Assembly (NCBI GenBank): GCA_964348275.1
Contig: CAYGBT010000009.1
Coordinates: 28,694-92,693 of the forward strand
Direction: 5' to 3'
DNA from: CSP1-5 sp964348275
GTDB taxonomy: Bacteria > Methylomirabilota > Methylomirabilia > Methylomirabilales > CSP1-5
Length of the DNA: 64,000 nucleotides
The notes under the pieces were generated by a model, which saw nothing but the letters and a program-made list of their open reading frames with translations, was not told where the DNA came from and searched no databases. How positions within the stretch are numbered: the first letter of the stretch is position 1; every line of letters begins with the position of its first letter. This document shows positions 42,117-51,103 of the stretch, one piece after another. The position numbers were made by a program, and so were the translations under genes.

Positions 42117-43409
42117 CTACGACCGTTGCCGGATCCGGACGGCCCGGGCATGGCCATCAAGCTCCTCGAGAGACGCTAACGTCATGGCAGGGCCTCCCAG
42201 CCGCTTCAGCCCTTCCTCGGTGAAGTGCAGGAGACTCGTGCGGTGTACGAAATCCTCCACGGAGAGGGGGGAGGCAAACCGTGCCGTCCCGCCGGTGGGA
42301 AGAACATGGTTCGGACCAGCAAGATAATCCCCCAGAGCCTCGGGGGAGTAGGCTCCAAGGAAGATGGCTCCCGCATGCCGGATACGGTCCAGGTGGGACC
42401 AAGGGTCCTCGCAATGGAGCTCCACATGCTCAGGAGCGATGGCGTTGACCAGCGTGAAGGCAGCCTCCAGGGTCGGCACCAAGAGGATGGCCCCGTTTTT
42501 GGCGAGGCTCGCCTCGGCAATCCTACGCCGGGGAAGATCATCGAGCTGCCGTCGGAGTTCGGCCGCCACCTTCTCAGCCACCGCTCCGCTGACGGTGATG
42601 CACAGGGTCATGGCCATCTCGTCATGTTCTGCCTGGGCGAGGAGATCCGCAGCCACATACGTGGGCTCCGCGGCTTCGTCTGCTACGACAACGACTTCGG
42701 TCGGTCCAGCAATTGTGTCGATGCCCACGACCCCGGCCACCAGCCGCTTGGCGGTCGCCACATAGATGTTGCCTGGACCCACGATCTTGTCCACCCTCGG
42801 GATGGAAGCCGTGCCATGCGCCAAAGCCGCGATCGCCTGCGCCCCGCCCACTTTGTAAATCTCCGTAATCCCCGCCAGCGAGGCGGCCACGAGAACCCCC
42901 GGATGCACCATGAGATCGGAAGCGACGGGGGTACACATCACCGTCCGCTTGACCCCCGCGACCGCAGCGGGGATGCCGTTCATCAAGACGGTGGACGGAT
43001 AGACCGCCTTTCCCCCGGGAATGTAGATCCCGACCGCCTCCAGCGGCCGGCAGAGCTGGCCGAGGACCGCTCCCTCTTCGGTGACAAACCAAGAGTCGGG
43101 GAGCTGCCGGCGGTGAAACGTTTCAATCCTCCCTGCAGCCAGTCGCAAGGCCTCGACCGTCTCGGGAGCGAGATGGTCAAAAGCCCGCTCCACCTCTCCC
43201 GACGTGACCCGGAGCGTCGTGGGTGTGAGAGAAGCCCCGTCGAAACGCTGCACGTACTTCAAAAGCGCCGGATCCCCCTCCTCCCGTACCCCGGTGAGGA
43301 TGGGGCGAACCGCCTCCTCTGCCTCGGCGGAAGCGGTAGCCCGGCGCAGGGCGAGCTCTCTCAAAAAGGCAACCCCTTCGTCCCCCTCCGCGTGGAGGAG
43401 TCGAATCAT
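42117..43409 (-). CDS. hisD: Histidinol dehydrogenase
   Basis: HisD performs the last two oxidations to histidine with NAD. The 430 residues include P-G-G-K-A-V-Y-P-S-T-V-L-M near 137, V-D-K-I-V-G-P-G-N near 215, A-G-P-T-E near 243, the zinc-binding Q-A-E-H-D region near 265, E-H-V-E-L near 330 and the closing A-G-P-N-H-V-L-P-T. Length is normal. Its ATG overlaps the hisG stop codon as ATGA. Confidence 0.97.
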   Translation of the reverse strand: MIRLLHAEGDEGVAFLRELALRRATASAEAEEAVRPILTGVREEGDPALLKYVQRFDGASLTPTTLRVTSGEVERAFDHLAPETVEALRLAAGRIETFHRRQLPDSWFVTEEGAVLGQLCRPLEAVGIYIPGGKAVYPSTVLMNGIPAAVAGVKRTVMCTPVASDLMVHPGVLVAASLAGITEIYKVGGAQAIAALAHGTASIPRVDKIVGPGNIYVATAKRLVAGVVGIDTIAGPTEVVVVADEAAEPTYVAADLLAQAEHDEMAMTLCITVSGAVAEKVAAELRRQLDDLPRRRIAEASLAKNGAILLVPTLEAAFTLVNAIAPEHVELHCEDPWSHLDRIRHAGAIFLGAYSPEALGDYLAGPNHVLPTGGTARFASPLSVEDFVHRTSLLHFTEEGLKRLGGPAMTLASLEELDGHARAVRIRQRS

Positions 43410-44062
43410 GCTCCCCCTCCCTGAACGACGACCGTCAGTCGATCAATCAGCTCACGGACTTGCCGGTACTTGGTCTTCAGGGCCGCCCGGTTCACAATGA
43501 GCCGAGCCGTCGAGGTGACAATCTGTTCCGTCTCCTCTAACCCGTTCTCCTGCAAGGTCCGCCCCGTCGTGACCAGATCCACGATCCGCTCGCAAAGCCC
43601 TCCCAGCGGTGCCAGCTCGATGGAGCCCGAAAGGTGAATGATCTCCACCTGCATTCCCTGATCGGTGAAGTACCGTTCGGTCAATTTCGGATACTTCGTC
43701 GCCACCCGGAGGGAAGAGAAACCCATAGGTCTCCCTCGATTCTCGGGCTTCTTCGGCTGAGCTACCACCAGACGGCATGTTCCAAATTTGAGGTCTAGGG
43801 GTTCGTAGACATCCCGGTCCTGCTCGAGAAGGATATCCTTTCCCACCACGCCCACATCGGTCGCCCCGTACTCTACATACGTGGGAATGTCGACCGCGCG
43901 GAGGACCAGGAAGCGGTATGCCCCGGTCACGTCTTCGCACAGGAGGCGCCGGGACTCCGTCAACCCCTCCAGTCCGTGGATCCCGGTCGCCTCGAAGAGC
44001 TTAAGGGTGTCTGAGAGGAGTCGTCCTTTTGGAAGGGCGATCGCAATCTGTCCCTGTCGCAT
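43406..44062 (-). CDS. hisG: ATP phosphoribosyltransferase, short (HisG-S) form
   Basis: HisG makes phosphoribosyl-ATP, the committed histidine step. The 218 residues have A-L-P-K-G-R-L at the start, the R-x-x-D-I-P-x-Y-V-x-x-G-x-x-D-x-G-V-x-G-x-D segment near 55-75, and D-L-V-x-T-G-x-T-L near 163. The regulatory C-terminal domain of the long form is missing. Short HisG normally works with HisZ, a histidyl-tRNA-synthetase-like subunit, which is not in this window. The start codon directly follows the murA stop. Confidence 0.96.
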   Translation of the reverse strand: MRQGQIAIALPKGRLLSDTLKLFEATGIHGLEGLTESRRLLCEDVTGAYRFLVLRAVDIPTYVEYGATDVGVVGKDILLEQDRDVYEPLDLKFGTCRLVVAQPKKPENRGRPMGFSSLRVATKYPKLTERYFTDQGMQVEIIHLSGSIELAPLGGLCERIVDLVTTGRTLQENGLEETEQIVTSTARLIVNRAALKTKYRQVRELIDRLTVVVQGGGA

Positions 44063-45319
44063 TCAGCCCTCCACCCGCTGGATTTCCCCCCCCAGGGAGC
44101 GAATCTTCGCCTCTAATTGTTCGTAGCCCCGATCCAGGTGATAGATGCGATGAACCACGGTCTCCCCGCGCGCCTGGAGTCCTGCCAAGACTAAGGAGGC
44201 ACTCGCGCGGAGGTCGGTCGCCATCACGGGGGCTCCTCGGAGAAGGGAAACACCCCGGACCACGGCCGTCCGGCCCCCAACCGTAATATCGGCTCCCATC
44301 CGCAAGAGCTCAGGAACGTGCATAAAGCGATTCTCAAAGACCGTCTCTGTGATAGCAGACTTGCCTTTGGCAACCGCCATCAGGGCCATGATCTGGGCTT
44401 GCATATCGGTCGCGAAGCCGGGGAAGGGGGCGGTGGTAATATCCACCGGCCGAGGGCGGTTCGCCATTCGTATCCGCAGTCCCCCCTCGTCGAGCGCCAC
44501 GGCCGCTCCCGCCTCCTCAAGTTTTGCCGTCACCGCTTCAAAGTGTTCGGGAACGCACCCCTGAATCACGACATCGCCCTGGGTAATGGCCGCTGCCACC
44601 GCCAAGGTCCCTGCCTCAATCCGATCCGGGATAATCCGGTGCGAGGCACCCTTAAGTTCCTCGACCCCCTCAATGGTGATGGTGGAGGTTCCAGCCCCTT
44701 GGACCCGAGCCCCCATCCCTTGAAGGAGGCGAGCTAAGTCCTCGACTTCTGGCTCGCAGGCGGCATTTTCGAGGACTGTCGTCCCCTTGGCTAACGTCGC
44801 CGCCATCATGAGATTTTCCGTGCCCGTCACCGTGACCGTTTCAAAGCGAACGCGGGTCCCAGTCAGGCGAGGGGCCTTGGCCACCACGTATCCATCCACC
44901 AGGTCGATCTCCGCCCCCATCTCCTGCAGCCCGGTCAAATGCAGGTTGATGGGTCGGGGTCCAATGGCACACCCGCCCGGGAGCGACACCCGGGCTTTGC
45001 CAAATCTGGCGAGGAGCGGACCCAGCACCAAGACTGAGGCCCGCATGGTCCGTACGAGATCGTACGGAACCTCGAACCGTTGAATCGCCCGTGAGGTGAG
45101 ACTCGCGGTCCCCGGAGCCACTTGGCGCGACTCCACTCCCATGAACATGAGTAGCCTCTCGATCGTCGCCACATCCCGGAGCGACGGGACATTCTCGAAC
45201 CTCAGCTCTTCAGAAGTGAGTAGGACCGCCGCCATAGCGGGAAGGGCAGCATTTTTTGCCCCGCTCACCGACGCGCTGCCGCACAACGGCTTCCCACCTC
45301 GAATCACCAACCGATCCAT
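44063..45319 (-). CDS. murA: UDP-N-acetylglucosamine 1-carboxyvinyltransferase
   Basis: MurA adds enolpyruvate to UDP-GlcNAc, the first committed peptidoglycan step and the target of fosfomycin. The 418 residues include K22 in S-G-A-K-N-A and the active-site loop with Cys117 in G-G-C-A-I-G-x-R-P; cysteine at this place predicts fosfomycin sensitivity. The ATG at 45319 gives the normal length and follows GGAG at six to seven bases, one base after the prmC stop; a frame extending upstream overlaps prmC and has no similarity. Confidence 0.97.
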   Translation of the reverse strand: MDRLVIRGGKPLCGSASVSGAKNAALPAMAAVLLTSEELRFENVPSLRDVATIERLLMFMGVESRQVAPGTASLTSRAIQRFEVPYDLVRTMRASVLVLGPLLARFGKARVSLPGGCAIGPRPINLHLTGLQEMGAEIDLVDGYVVAKAPRLTGTRVRFETVTVTGTENLMMAATLAKGTTVLENAACEPEVEDLARLLQGMGARVQGAGTSTITIEGVEELKGASHRIIPDRIEAGTLAVAAAITQGDVVIQGCVPEHFEAVTAKLEEAGAAVALDEGGLRIRMANRPRPVDITTAPFPGFATDMQAQIMALMAVAKGKSAITETVFENRFMHVPELLRMGADITVGGRTAVVRGVSLLRGAPVMATDLRASASLVLAGLQARGETVVHRIYHLDRGYEQLEAKIRSLGGEIQRVEG

Positions 45320-45320
45320 C

Positions 45321-46301
45321 TCACGCTCCGTTCGATCCTTTGACCATCTCGTTCGGGGGGAAAGCCTTCTCCCTGACCTCTGCCTTCCACAACCGTCGAC
45401 CCGTGCAGCGGGCAATGATCACCCGCTGCCTTCCGCTCAAATCGGGGACGACCGCTACATCCGAGAAGACCCCCTGATCCCGAAAAAGCCTGTTGAGCGA
45501 GTGTCCCTGCCCCACTGTCATCTCCAGGGCCAACCATCCGGCTGGTCGGAGCAAAACCGAAGCCCCACTGATGATTCGCCGGTGAAAGGTGAGGCCGTCC
45601 TGTCCCCCATCCAAAGCCTCCACGGGTTCGTAGCGTACCTCGGGGGGCAATGTTGGCAGATCTCCCGTCGCGACGTAAGGTGGGTTGCTTACGATAAGGT
45701 CGAACTGGCCGCCAAGGCCCCGGGCGAAGAGCGGATGTAGTAGATCTCCTTGGAGGAAGGAGATCTGCTGGAGGACGCCGTGACTCTTGGCATTTTCCCT
45801 GCCCACCTCGATGGCCTTCCTGCAAACATCCGTCGCATAGATCTTCGCGCGTGGGAGCTGCTTCGCCATCGCCACGGCAATCGCCCCGGAGCCGCTCCCG
45901 ATATCCGCGATCACGGGCGCCTCCTCCTCAGCCAGTCGCGCGAGAGCCGTCTCCACCAGGATCTCGGTCTCGGGCCGGGGGATGAGGACGACAGGGTTCA
46001 CCTTGAGGGACAGGGACCAGAATTCCTTCGTTCCGGTGAGATAAGCCAATGGCTCGCGGGCCTGCCGCCGGGCGACAAGGGTCCTGTATGCTTCAAGAAC
46101 CGGAAAAGACAACAGTTCTTGAGGAGCGGCATAGAGGTGGAGCCGGTCACAGCCAATGAGAGAAGCCAAGAGACATTCGGCGTCCAGCCGAGGAGTATCC
46201 ACCCTGGCAGATTGCAGGAGCGCAGTCGCCCACACTATCGTCTCGCCAATAGATGGACCCCGCGGGGTGAGGACTACTTTTTCCTTGACCAACAGTCCCA
46301 C
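45321..46301 (-). CDS. prmC: Peptide chain release factor N5-glutamine methyltransferase
   Basis: PrmC methylates the glutamine of the GGQ motif in release factors. An N-terminal helical domain (1-95) is followed by a class I methyltransferase domain with D-I-G-S-G-S-G at 133-139 and catalytic N-P-P-Y at 206-209. At 326 residues it is longer than usual; the last 25 (from about 302) are a charged tail beyond the normal end. It lies 21 bases downstream of prfA, its substrate gene, the usual arrangement. Confidence 0.95.
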   Translation of the reverse strand: MGLLVKEKVVLTPRGPSIGETIVWATALLQSARVDTPRLDAECLLASLIGCDRLHLYAAPQELLSFPVLEAYRTLVARRQAREPLAYLTGTKEFWSLSLKVNPVVLIPRPETEILVETALARLAEEEAPVIADIGSGSGAIAVAMAKQLPRAKIYATDVCRKAIEVGRENAKSHGVLQQISFLQGDLLHPLFARGLGGQFDLIVSNPPYVATGDLPTLPPEVRYEPVEALDGGQDGLTFHRRIISGASVLLRPAGWLALEMTVGQGHSLNRLFRDQGVFSDVAVVPDLSGRQRVIIARCTGRRLWKAEVREKAFPPNEMVKGSNGA

Positions 46302-46322
46302 TGCACTTCTCCCTACTGGGGT

Positions 46323-47405
46323 TCATGATGCTGATGAGGCCTTGAGTCGCTCCGCCTCGTAATGGGCCATGAGGGCCTGCGTCAACTCTTGGAGGTTGCC
46401 ACTGAGCACTTCTGGAAGATTATAGAGGGTTAACCCGATGCGATGATCGGTCACCCGGCCCTGGGAAAAGTTGTACGTCCGGATCCGCTCGCTTCGATCC
46501 CCCGTCCCTACCTGCTGCCGCCTGGCGTCGGCGATCTCCCGCTCCTGCTCGGCCCGGGCTTGCTCCAAAAGACGCGCCCGGAGGACCTTGAGGGCCTTGG
46601 CCTTGTTTTTGTGCTGTGACCGTTCGTCCTGACAAGACACCACCAGGCCTGTCGGGAGGTGGGTGATACGCACCGCCGAGTCAGTCACATTCACATGCTG
46701 CCCCCCGGCACCGCTCGCCCGGAAGACGTCGATCTGGAGATCCTTCGGGTCGATCTGAACATCCACCTCCTCCGCCTCGGCCAGGACCGCTACCGTCACC
46801 GTCGAGGTGTGAATTCGACCGCTGGCCTCGGTCACCGGCACCCGCTGGACACGATGGACGCCACTCTCGTGTCGGAGCTTTCCGAAGGCCCCCTTCCCCT
46901 CAATCGCCAAAATGACCTCTTTCATCCCCCCGATTCCCGTGGGATGGGCCGAGAGCATCTCCACTTTATAGCTGGCAGACTCCGCATACCGGGAATACAT
47001 CCGAAGAAGATCGGCGGCGAACAACGCCGCCTCATTGCCGCCGGCCCCGGCTCTGATCTCTATAATCACGCCCTTCTCGTCCGCCGGGTCCTTGGGAATA
47101 AGCATCCCGTGCAGCTCATGCTCCAGGACGTCTCGCCGACCCCTCAGCGCTTTGAGTTCGGCCTCGGCTAACGCCCCCATCTCCGGATCGGTCGTCTCCG
47201 CAAGGAGGGCCGTCGCCTCCTCCTGTTCATGAATCAGTCGCTGGTAAACCCGATATTTTTCCACGATGGGATGGAGATCGGCGTGGGCCTTGGCGTGGCG
47301 CTGATAGGTGTTGGGATCCTGCAAAACGGCGGGATCGGCAAGCTTCTGGCTCAAGTCCTCGTACCGCTCCTCGATTTCCCGCAACTTGTCGAGCCAGGTC
47401 AACAT
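46323..47405 (-). CDS. prfA: Peptide chain release factor 1
   Basis: RF1 ends translation at UAA and UAG. The 360 residues contain the GGQ loop at 234-236 (A-S-G-A-G-G-Q-H-V-N) and the codon-recognition region around H-P-T-G/P-x-T upstream of E-A-S-G-R-I-H. The ATG at 47405 is used because family similarity (L-D-K-L-R-E-I-E-E-R-Y) starts there; seven further codons upstream come from heptamer repeat sequence. Cotranscribed with rpmE upstream and prmC downstream. Confidence 0.97.
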   Translation of the reverse strand: MLTWLDKLREIEERYEDLSQKLADPAVLQDPNTYQRHAKAHADLHPIVEKYRVYQRLIHEQEEATALLAETTDPEMGALAEAELKALRGRRDVLEHELHGMLIPKDPADEKGVIIEIRAGAGGNEAALFAADLLRMYSRYAESASYKVEMLSAHPTGIGGMKEVILAIEGKGAFGKLRHESGVHRVQRVPVTEASGRIHTSTVTVAVLAEAEEVDVQIDPKDLQIDVFRASGAGGQHVNVTDSAVRITHLPTGLVVSCQDERSQHKNKAKALKVLRARLLEQARAEQEREIADARRQQVGTGDRSERIRTYNFSQGRVTDHRIGLTLYNLPEVLSGNLQELTQALMAHYEAERLKASSAS

Positions 47406-47413
47406 TCGAGCTC

Positions 47414-47483
47414 GTTCACACTTCACCGGTCACCGACAGGTCCTTCACCCCCACTCGGTAATCCGTGAATTATGAACCCGAAT
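47414..47483. repeat. Heptamer-period array between prfA and rpmE (10 units)
   Basis: Ten units of the gttcaca/cttcacc type on the left and ccgtgaa/ttatgaa on the right. The array covers the rpmE stop codon (47470-47472) and encodes the D-S-G-S tail of L31. Confidence 0.6.
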
Positions 47484-47685
47484 CCGCCTTGCGGCGATAT
47501 CTTCGCTGAAATCGCTCCACCCGCCCCTCGCTATCCACGAGCTTCTGACGTCCAGTAAAGAAGGGATGGCACTTGGAGCAAATTTCCACCCGGATCTTCG
47601 GCACGACCGAACGGGTATGCATCACCTCGCCGCACGCGCAGGTAATGGCACAATCGACGTACTCAGGATGGATGCCTTTTTTCAT
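47470..47685 (-). CDS. rpmE: 50S ribosomal protein L31 (zinc-binding form)
   Basis: The 71 residues begin M-K-K-G-I-H-P-E-Y and carry cysteines in C-A-C-G and C-S-K-C-H-P-F-F-T-G, the zinc-binding C+ type. The ATG at 47685 has GGAGA seven bases upstream; the open frame reaches further but without similarity. It follows rho, in the usual rho-rpmE-prfA-prmC order. The tail is encoded by repeat sequence. Confidence 0.96.
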   Translation of the reverse strand: MKKGIHPEYVDCAITCACGEVMHTRSVVPKIRVEICSKCHPFFTGRQKLVDSEGRVERFQRRYRRKADSGS

Positions 47686-47771
47686 CTCGGTTTCTCCCAT
47701 CCAGGGTGCACACGATGCCGAACGCCCCTCACCCGTGCTCATTGTAGCACGCTGGGCCTCCGCGGCAACGA

Positions 47772-47795
47772 AAAAGCAGCCTTCCGGCTGCTTTT
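47772..47795 (-). terminator. Intrinsic terminator after rho
   Basis: AAAAGCAGCC and GGCTGCTTTT form a ten-base-pair stem with a TTCC loop. On the minus strand the stem is followed by a T run. It lies 22 bases after the rho stop, separating rho from rpmE, at least in part. Confidence 0.85.
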
Positions 47796-47817
47796 GTCCG
47801 CGCAACTGCGCACCTGT

Positions 47818-49185
47818 CTAGGCGTTCATGGAACGTAGAAAGTCCGCGTTGTCTTTGGTCTCGGACAGTTTCCCCTGGAGGAGCTCCATCGCCTCCACGA
47901 CCCCCATGGTGGCCAGGACCTTCCGGAGGACCCACATCCGGTTCAGCTCCTCTTGGGTCAGGAGTAGCTCCTCCTTGCGGGTCCCTGACCGGAAGATGTC
48001 GATGGCAGGAAACATCCGCTTGTCCACCAGACGTCGGTCCAGGTGAAGCTCCATATTCCCGGTGCCCTTAAACTCTTCAAAGATCACATCGTCCATCCGA
48101 CTACCGGTATCGACCAAGGCCGTCGCGATGATGGTAAGAGATCCCCCCTCCTCGGTGTTCCGGGCCGCCCCGAAGAAGCGCTTGGGGCGCTGCAGGGCGT
48201 TGGCGTCGATTCCTCCCGAGAGAACTTTGCCGCTCGGCGGACAGACCGCATTATACGCGCGGGCGAGTCGGGTGATCGAGTCGAGCAGGATGACCACATC
48301 CCGCCTGTGCTCCACGAGACGTCTGGCCTTTTCCAAAACCATCTCCGCCACCTGGACGTGGCGACTGGCCGGCTCATCAAAGGTCGAGCTAATTACCTCC
48401 GCCTTCACCGACCGCTGAAAATCGGTCACCTCTTCCGGACGCTCATCGATCAGGAGCACGATGAGAAAGACCTCAGGGTGATTCTTGGTGACGCTGTTCG
48501 CAATCTTTTGCAGAAGGATCGTCTTCCCGGTCCGGGGCTGCGCCACGATCAATCCCCGCTGCCCCTTCCCGATGGGCGTAATCAAATTCATGACCCGCAT
48601 ATTGATCTCATCACCCGTGGTTTCGAGGCCGATCCGCTCGTTGGGAAAGAGAGGAGTGAGGTTGTCGAACAGGGTCTTGTCCTTGATCACCTCGGGGTTT
48701 TCAAAGTTGACTGCCTCCACCTTGAGCAGCGCGAAATAGCGCTCCCCCTCCTTCGGCGGTCGGACCTGCCCCGATACGGTGTCGCCGGTCCTCAGATCGA
48801 AGCGCCGGATCTGGGACGGGGAGACGTAGATGTCGTCGGGGCCAGGAAGATAGTTATAGTTGGGCGCCCGGAGGAAGCCAAAGCCATCCGGGAGGACTTC
48901 CAGGACTCCCTCGGCAAAGATGAGCCCGTTCTTCTCTGCCTGGGCCTCCAGAATCTTGAAGATGAGTTCCTGCTTCCGTAGGGCGCTAGCGCCGACCAAG
49001 CCGAGGGAGCGAGCGATGGCGGTGAGTTCGGGGATCGTCTTTTCCGTCAACTCCGCCAAATTCATCAGACCTTCGCGGGGCGTGTCCTTGACCGCATCCC
49101 GGGCTACGGCTTTCGTCTCTCTTGTCTCTTTCCCCTCTTTGGTCACTTCTTTGGCGGCATCGGCCGCATGGCGTTGAGGTGACAT
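47818..49185 (-). CDS. rho: Transcription termination factor Rho
   Basis: Rho is the RNA-dependent ATPase/helicase that ends transcription. The 455 residues have an N-terminal charged extension (1-38), the Rho_N helix bundle (about 40-85), the cold-shock-like RNA-binding domain (G-F-G-F-L-R at about 101, D-D-I-Y-V-S), and the RecA-like motor with Walker A A-Q-P-R-T-G-K-T-I and the R-loop and Q-loop motifs (I-D-E-R-P-E-E-V-T, D-S-I-T-R-L-A-R-A-Y-N). A near-consensus promoter lies about 290 bases upstream, leaving a long leader. Confidence 0.98.
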   Translation of the reverse strand: MSPQRHAADAAKEVTKEGKETRETKAVARDAVKDTPREGLMNLAELTEKTIPELTAIARSLGLVGASALRKQELIFKILEAQAEKNGLIFAEGVLEVLPDGFGFLRAPNYNYLPGPDDIYVSPSQIRRFDLRTGDTVSGQVRPPKEGERYFALLKVEAVNFENPEVIKDKTLFDNLTPLFPNERIGLETTGDEINMRVMNLITPIGKGQRGLIVAQPRTGKTILLQKIANSVTKNHPEVFLIVLLIDERPEEVTDFQRSVKAEVISSTFDEPASRHVQVAEMVLEKARRLVEHRRDVVILLDSITRLARAYNAVCPPSGKVLSGGIDANALQRPKRFFGAARNTEEGGSLTIIATALVDTGSRMDDVIFEEFKGTGNMELHLDRRLVDKRMFPAIDIFRSGTRKEELLLTQEELNRMWVLRKVLATMGVVEAMELLQGKLSETKDNADFLRSMNA

Positions 49186-49470
49186 GGCGCTTTCTCTTTC
49201 TCCTTCTCCGTCCGGTCGCGGGACTTACAACAATGCCTCAGCTCTTGTACCCTCTCAATTTAGCCCCTGACGTATCTTTGATCACTGCACATCGATGCAG
49301 GACGAGGCGCGGTCGCCCAGGATAGAGTGTGGGGGCGGGATGAAATTCTCCGTTTGCGGACAGCACCCGATACAGGGAATCTCCCAAGGCAGATCAGAAC
49401 AGCTGGAGAACAGTGGAGGAACTTACTTGAGAGTGCTGAGGAGATATCTACATCCGGAATGTCTAATGCT
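49186..49470 (-). other. Long untranslated leader of rho
   Basis: Apart from the promoter, this gap between coaE and rho holds no gene on either strand that I can support. A leader of about 280 bases is reminiscent of E. coli rho, where Rho terminates its own transcription in the leader. C-rich stretches such as those near 49190-49230 on the RNA strand were not analysed for rut sites. Confidence 0.5.
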
Positions 49471-49499
49471 ATGCTAAAGAGCCCCTCAGGGCTTGTCAA
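49471..49499 (-). promoter_or_regulatory. rho: rho promoter overlapping the 3' end of coaE
   Basis: On the minus strand TTGACA (49499-49494), a 17-base spacer and TAGCAT (49476-49471). The -35 box overlaps the coaE stop codon (49498-49496). Confidence 0.65.
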
Positions 49500-50107
49500 G
49501 TTTTTTTTGAGCCAGTTTGGAACAGCACCTCGTATATCTCCTGCACCCTTTGCTCCGTTTCCCAAAGATCCCCTCCATTCTCGATAACGAAATGAGCCCG
49601 CGTGACCTTCTCTGAAAGAGGCATTTGACTGCGAATACGAGCCAAAGCCTCTTCCCGGGTCAGGCCCCGGTCTGCCATGAGGCGCCCCACCTGCACCTCC
49701 TGTGGGGCGGTGACGACGACCACGGAATCGAACCGACGCTCAGACTCGGCCTCGATGAGCAGGGGGAGCTCCACCACGCATATGGAGACCCCTTGTGTCC
49801 GAAGTTGAGCCACCCGCTGTTGGACCGCGGCAACGAGGGCAGGGTGAACGATGGTTTCAAGTTGCCTCCGTCCCTTCTCATCACGAAAGACGATCTCGCC
49901 TAGGGACTTGCGATCGATCGTGCCGTCGTCTCGCAGAATCAGGGTACCGAAGGCCTCGACAATGGCTTCATAGACTGATGTGCCTGGCTTTTGCAATTCT
50001 CGGACCATCTCATCAGCATCGAGGACCGCAGCCCCCCGCTCCGCAAACATCCGGGCGACGGTACTCTTGCCGGTCGCAATCCCCCCCGTGAGCCCCACAA
50101 GCATCAT
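49496..50107 (-). CDS. coaE: Dephospho-CoA kinase
   Basis: CoaE phosphorylates dephospho-CoA, the last step of coenzyme A synthesis. The 203 residues begin with V-G-L-T-G-G-I-A-T-G-K-S-T (P-loop), then A-x-x-L-D-A-D near residue 30, and V-x-P-L-L-x-E near 113. The ATG at 50107 is taken because similarity starts there; an open frame of 88 further codons upstream overlaps the nuclease gene and is not related. It starts five bases after the nuclease stop codon. Confidence 0.95.
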   Translation of the reverse strand: MMLVGLTGGIATGKSTVARMFAERGAAVLDADEMVRELQKPGTSVYEAIVEAFGTLILRDDGTIDRKSLGEIVFRDEKGRRQLETIVHPALVAAVQQRVAQLRTQGVSICVVELPLLIEAESERRFDSVVVVTAPQEVQVGRLMADRGLTREEALARIRSQMPLSEKVTRAHFVIENGGDLWETEQRVQEIYEVLFQTGSKKT

Positions 50108-50111
50108 ACGA

Positions 50112-50975
50112 TCAGAGCATCCCTCGCGCAGGACCCTCGAGATTGGTGAGCAACCGAGTAAACTCGAGCTCCTGGAATAACACCCGAAGTCGTTCCCAAT
50201 CGGGGGGCTGGCGTCGTAAGGCCTCCGCCGTGACTGAAAAGGGAAGGTCGGTCCGGATAGTGACAAGAGCTCGGTTCGCCCGGATCTGCTCGGCATGGGT
50301 CTTGAGGGCCTCGCGCAGCTTTTGCCGCTTGACCTGATCCAGAGACTGCAGGAGATTCTCCACCGTCCCAAATTCTTGAATCAAGGAGCTGGCCGTTTTC
50401 TCCCCCACTCCCGGCACTCCCGGGATGTTGTCAACGGCGTCCCCCGTGAGACTCATCAGGTCCACCATTGCGCGAGGCGGCACCCCATACCGACCCTCCA
50501 CGTCCTCAACGCGATAGATCTTGTCGCGCATGGGATCGTACACCTGGACGGCAGGTCCCACGAGCTGGAACAGATCCTTGTCACCCGAAACGATAGTCAC
50601 CTGAAAGCCATCACCAACCGCTCGAGTTGCAACCGTCCCAATAATGTCGTCCGCCTCGTAACCCTCCTCCATCAGGGTCGGAACATTGAGGGCCTCCACA
50701 ACCTGGTAGACATACGGGATCTGCGAGGCAAGGGCATCGGGTATGGGCGGACGCTGCGCCTTGTAGGCCTCATACTCTCGGTGACGCTCCGTCTCCCCTC
50801 CAGCATCAAACACTGCGGCCGCATGTTCCGGAGCCCGCTCCCGCATGACCTTCAAGAACATATTGGTAAAGCCGTAGATCGCTCCGGTCGGGAGCCCCCG
50901 AGAATTGCTCAAGGGTGGAAGGGCATAGAAGGCTCGATAGATGTAGGACGTTCCGTCAATAAGGTATAACTGCAT
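50112..50975 (-). CDS. Stand-alone 5'-3' exonuclease (N-terminal domain of DNA polymerase I)
   Basis: The 287 residues match the 5' nuclease domain of PolA: L-I-D-G-T-S-Y-I-Y-R-A-F-Y at the start, V-F-D-A-G-G near 55 (PolA usually V-F-D), Y-K-A-x-R-P-P near 70, E-A-D-D-I-I-G near 105, V-S-G-D-K-D-L near 128, G-D-x-x-D-N-I-P-G-V-P-G-V-G-E-K-T-A near 177 and L-L-x-x-L at the end. It stops in the linker that in full PolA leads to the 3'-5' exonuclease and polymerase domains, and coaE follows immediately. It may remove RNA primers/flaps. Elsewhere polA itself is often next to coaE, so this may be a trimmed polA. Confidence 0.9.
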   Translation of the reverse strand: MQLYLIDGTSYIYRAFYALPPLSNSRGLPTGAIYGFTNMFLKVMRERAPEHAAAVFDAGGETERHREYEAYKAQRPPIPDALASQIPYVYQVVEALNVPTLMEEGYEADDIIGTVATRAVGDGFQVTIVSGDKDLFQLVGPAVQVYDPMRDKIYRVEDVEGRYGVPPRAMVDLMSLTGDAVDNIPGVPGVGEKTASSLIQEFGTVENLLQSLDQVKRQKLREALKTHAEQIRANRALVTIRTDLPFSVTAEALRRQPPDWERLRVLFQELEFTRLLTNLEGPARGML

Positions 50976-51103
50976 TGCTGAAAGGTTCAAAAGACCGGGT
51001 GAACAAGAGGCACCGCCCTGCCGGGCGATTTGAGAAGTATCAGAATCCCGCACCCGAGTCAACCCGCTCAGCGGACAGCCAATCACCAGCGACTTCCGGG
51101 GAC

